A stretch of DNA of 64,000 nt, taken from GCA-2748575 sp965222725. GTDB lineage: Bacteria > Pseudomonadota > Gammaproteobacteria > Pseudomonadales > Ketobacteraceae. The notes under the pieces are model-generated. The model ran no database searches and was not told the origin of the DNA. It saw only the letters and a program-made list of their open reading frames with translations. Position numbers and translations under genes: made by a program. Below, piece after piece: positions 62,562 through 64,000 of this stretch (position 1 is the stretch's first letter; each line of letters opens with the position of its first letter). Where the stretch lies: the NCBI GenBank assembly GCA_965222725.1, contig OZ244969.1:3286001-3350000 (forward strand). Reading direction: 5' to 3'.

Positions 62562-63903
62562 TCGATAGTAAATCGCCGGTGGTGAGAATGCCCGCCAGTT
62601 GCTTCAGCTGCAGGCTGTTCAGAATGTAATTAAAGCGGGCGTCGGCATAGTTACGCTTGGCCTGATACAGAGTCCGCTGGGCATTGAGCACATCCACAAT
62701 GGTTCTTGTTCCCGCTTCATAGCCCGCTTGCGTGGCATCCAGCGCACTTTGCGCAGAGCGAATGCTTTGCTGCTGGGCGTTTACTTCCGCCACATTGGTT
62801 TGCACCACCCGCACCAGATTGCTGGTGTTTTTGGCAACATCCCGCTCGGTAAAGCGCTTGTCGTCCTGGGCTTTGTAATACAGTGATTTCGCCTGGCGGC
62901 GCAGTGAACTGGTATTACCGCCGGTGTACAGGGGAATATCCAGTTGCAGGGCGATAACGGAGGTTTCTGAATCCGGTGTTTCGCCGGTGATACCACCCAC
63001 ATTGGTAACCGCATCGGTTTCTGTTTGCTGATAGGTGCCTACCAGTTCCAGGGTAGGGTAGTGCTGGGCACGCCGGGCTTCGTACTCGTTCATGGCGGCC
63101 TCTTCGTTAAAGCTGGCGGCAATCAGCGATTTGTTGTTTTTCAGCGCCATATCCACCCATTCCTGGATGTTGTTAGGCTTGGGCATATCAATGGGAAAGC
63201 TTTCATCCAGTTCTTTCACTGATTCGATGGAAGAGCCCGTCAGGGTTTCCAGGTTTTTCAGGGAAAGGTCCAGATCTCGCTCCGCCACAATGCGCTGTAC
63301 CACGGCAATGTCGTAGGCGGCCTGGGCTTCATGCACGTCTGTTTTGGCAATCAGGCCCACCTGATAGCGTTGCTCAGTCTGATCTTTCTGCCGTGCAATG
63401 GCGGATTCCTCAGCCTTGCTGAAGGCCAGGGTCTCGTTGGCCCGCAGTACATTCAGGTAAGCGTCCAGCACCCGGATCAAAAAATTCTGCTGTTCTGCTT
63501 CATAATCCGCATCCACCAGCTGGTCGGTGGCTTTCACCGATTTGAACGCATACCAGCTGTCCAGCCGGAATAGCGGTTGGGAAATACTGGCAGAGTAAAC
63601 CTGTTGCTCCGAGCTGTTGGGGTCACTGCCTTCGTATTCATTGCGGCGTTCTGAAAACTCGGCACCCACAGAAAGCCGGGGAAGCAGATTGGATTTGGCC
63701 TGGTAGTAGTTTTCTTTCTGGGCTTCGTAGTTATGTTTGACTGAGGACCACTGGGGATCGTTTTTGTTGGCAAGGTCGAAAGCTTCTTTCAGGTCTGTGG
63801 CAGCCTGGGCATTGAATGTAACCAATGAGGCAGAAACCGAGGCAGAAATCCAAGCCAGACAAAGAACCAGCTTTCGGGTACGGGTAACACCGGGTGTTTT
63901 CAC
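62542..63903 (-). CDS. tolC: TolC-family outer-membrane efflux protein
   Basis: 453 residues: signal peptide (LVLCLAWISASVSASLVTFNA), then the alpha-barrel repeats of an outer-membrane factor (AFDLANKNDPQWSSVKHNYE; VDVLNAQRTLYQAKRNYADA near the end is the TolC hallmark). The trimer would bridge to an inner-membrane exporter; none is adjacent here. The start is GTG at 63903, the only in-frame start that leaves the signal peptide intact. The 3' end overlaps the GGDEF-EAL gene by 20 bp. Confidence 0.93.
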   Translation of the reverse strand: MKTPGVTRTRKLVLCLAWISASVSASLVTFNAQAATDLKEAFDLANKNDPQWSSVKHNYEAQKENYYQAKSNLLPRLSVGAEFSERRNEYEGSDPNSSEQQVYSASISQPLFRLDSWYAFKSVKATDQLVDADYEAEQQNFLIRVLDAYLNVLRANETLAFSKAEESAIARQKDQTEQRYQVGLIAKTDVHEAQAAYDIAVVQRIVAERDLDLSLKNLETLTGSSIESVKELDESFPIDMPKPNNIQEWVDMALKNNKSLIAASFNEEAAMNEYEARRAQHYPTLELVGTYQQTETDAVTNVGGITGETPDSETSVIALQLDIPLYTGGNTSSLRRQAKSLYYKAQDDKRFTERDVAKNTSNLVRVVQTNVAEVNAQQQSIRSAQSALDATQAGYEAGTRTIVDVLNAQRTLYQAKRNYADARFNYILNSLQLKQLAGILTTGDLLSINQWLH

Positions 63904-63942
63904 GAATAAAACCTGCTGTGTGCGTCCATGGATAGAAGTCGT

Positions 63943-63972
63943 ATTCTAGTCAATCACCTGTAGTGGCAACAA
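63943..63972 (-). promoter_or_regulatory. Possible tolC promoter
   Basis: On the minus strand: TTGTTG (63972-63967) as -35, 18-bp spacer, TAGAAT (63948-63943) as -10. About 40 bases before the GTG start. Weak -35 match. Confidence 0.35.
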
Positions 63973-64000
63973 GTGCGGCAACAAGTTTAACTTGGAGGGG

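Overview
The window is a stretch of chromosome from a moderately GC-rich gammaproteobacterium. The 3' half has the gene order of the Pseudomonadales/Oceanospirillales lineage: yciB-yciI, PHP phosphatase, yciO, trpS, scpA-scpB-rluB, then yciK-mupP-ubiG-MTA deaminase divergent from mtnA, then gyrA-serC-pheA-hisC-tyrA/aroA-cmk-rpsA. FabV, the TyrA-AroA fusion, MupP next to UbiG, and the deaminase next to MtnA all fit this group. An Alcanivorax/Ketobacter/Marinobacter-like marine bacterium is my guess from gene content. I saw no tRNA, rRNA, CRISPR array, insertion sequence or prophage.

Layout. 1-4639: 3'-truncated fabV divergent from ackA-pta (acetate/acetyl-CoA). 4774-7034: an SDR oxidoreductase converging on a lipoprotein serine hydrolase. 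7226-17152: one long run of tightly spaced plus-strand genes. These are an alpha/beta hydrolase, a protein of five exact-length 27-residue repeats, a SIMPL-domain protein, a methyltransferase, and a seven-gene Mrp-type cation/proton antiporter operon. That operon is unusually arranged: its last gene fuses two antiporter modules. 17155-19314: a LysR regulator divergent from an EamA transporter and a tautomerase, with a LysR-like palindrome and three 15-bp tandem repeats between them. 19311-22453: a minus-strand four-gene cassette I could not match to a described system. It comprises a membrane protein with a C-terminal peptidoglycan amidase domain, a smaller paralogous membrane protein, a membrane-anchored coiled-coil protein and an exported coiled-coil protein. 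22660-26623: a small Cys-rich protein and a heterodimeric ABC exporter. 26662-30204: two gene pairs separated by a hairpin-rich AT-rich gap, namely a sigma-like regulator with a DUF4123 protein, and a SprT-like metallopeptidase with an exported protein. 30446-33786: potassium channel, AraC regulator, CoA-transferase. 33892-47668: housekeeping block (cell envelope, RNA and nucleotide turnover, chromosome segregation, pseudouridylation, c-di-GMP, ubiquinone, MTA salvage). 47913-58890: gyrA and the serine/aromatic amino-acid supercluster ending in rpsA. 59193-63903: SDR, a GGDEF-EAL c-di-GMP protein, and a TolC-family protein.

How the genes work together. AckA and Pta interconvert acetyl-CoA and acetate. 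The Mrp-like complex should exchange monovalent cations for protons. MTA deaminase and MtnA belong to the methylthioadenosine salvage route. SerC, PheA, HisC and TyrA-AroA form a serine/aromatic block in one probable operon. The best candidates for undescribed biology are the amidase/membrane cassette (19311-22453), the rearranged Mrp operon (10016-17152), the sigma-like/DUF4123 pair with its structured leader, and the 27-residue-repeat protein.
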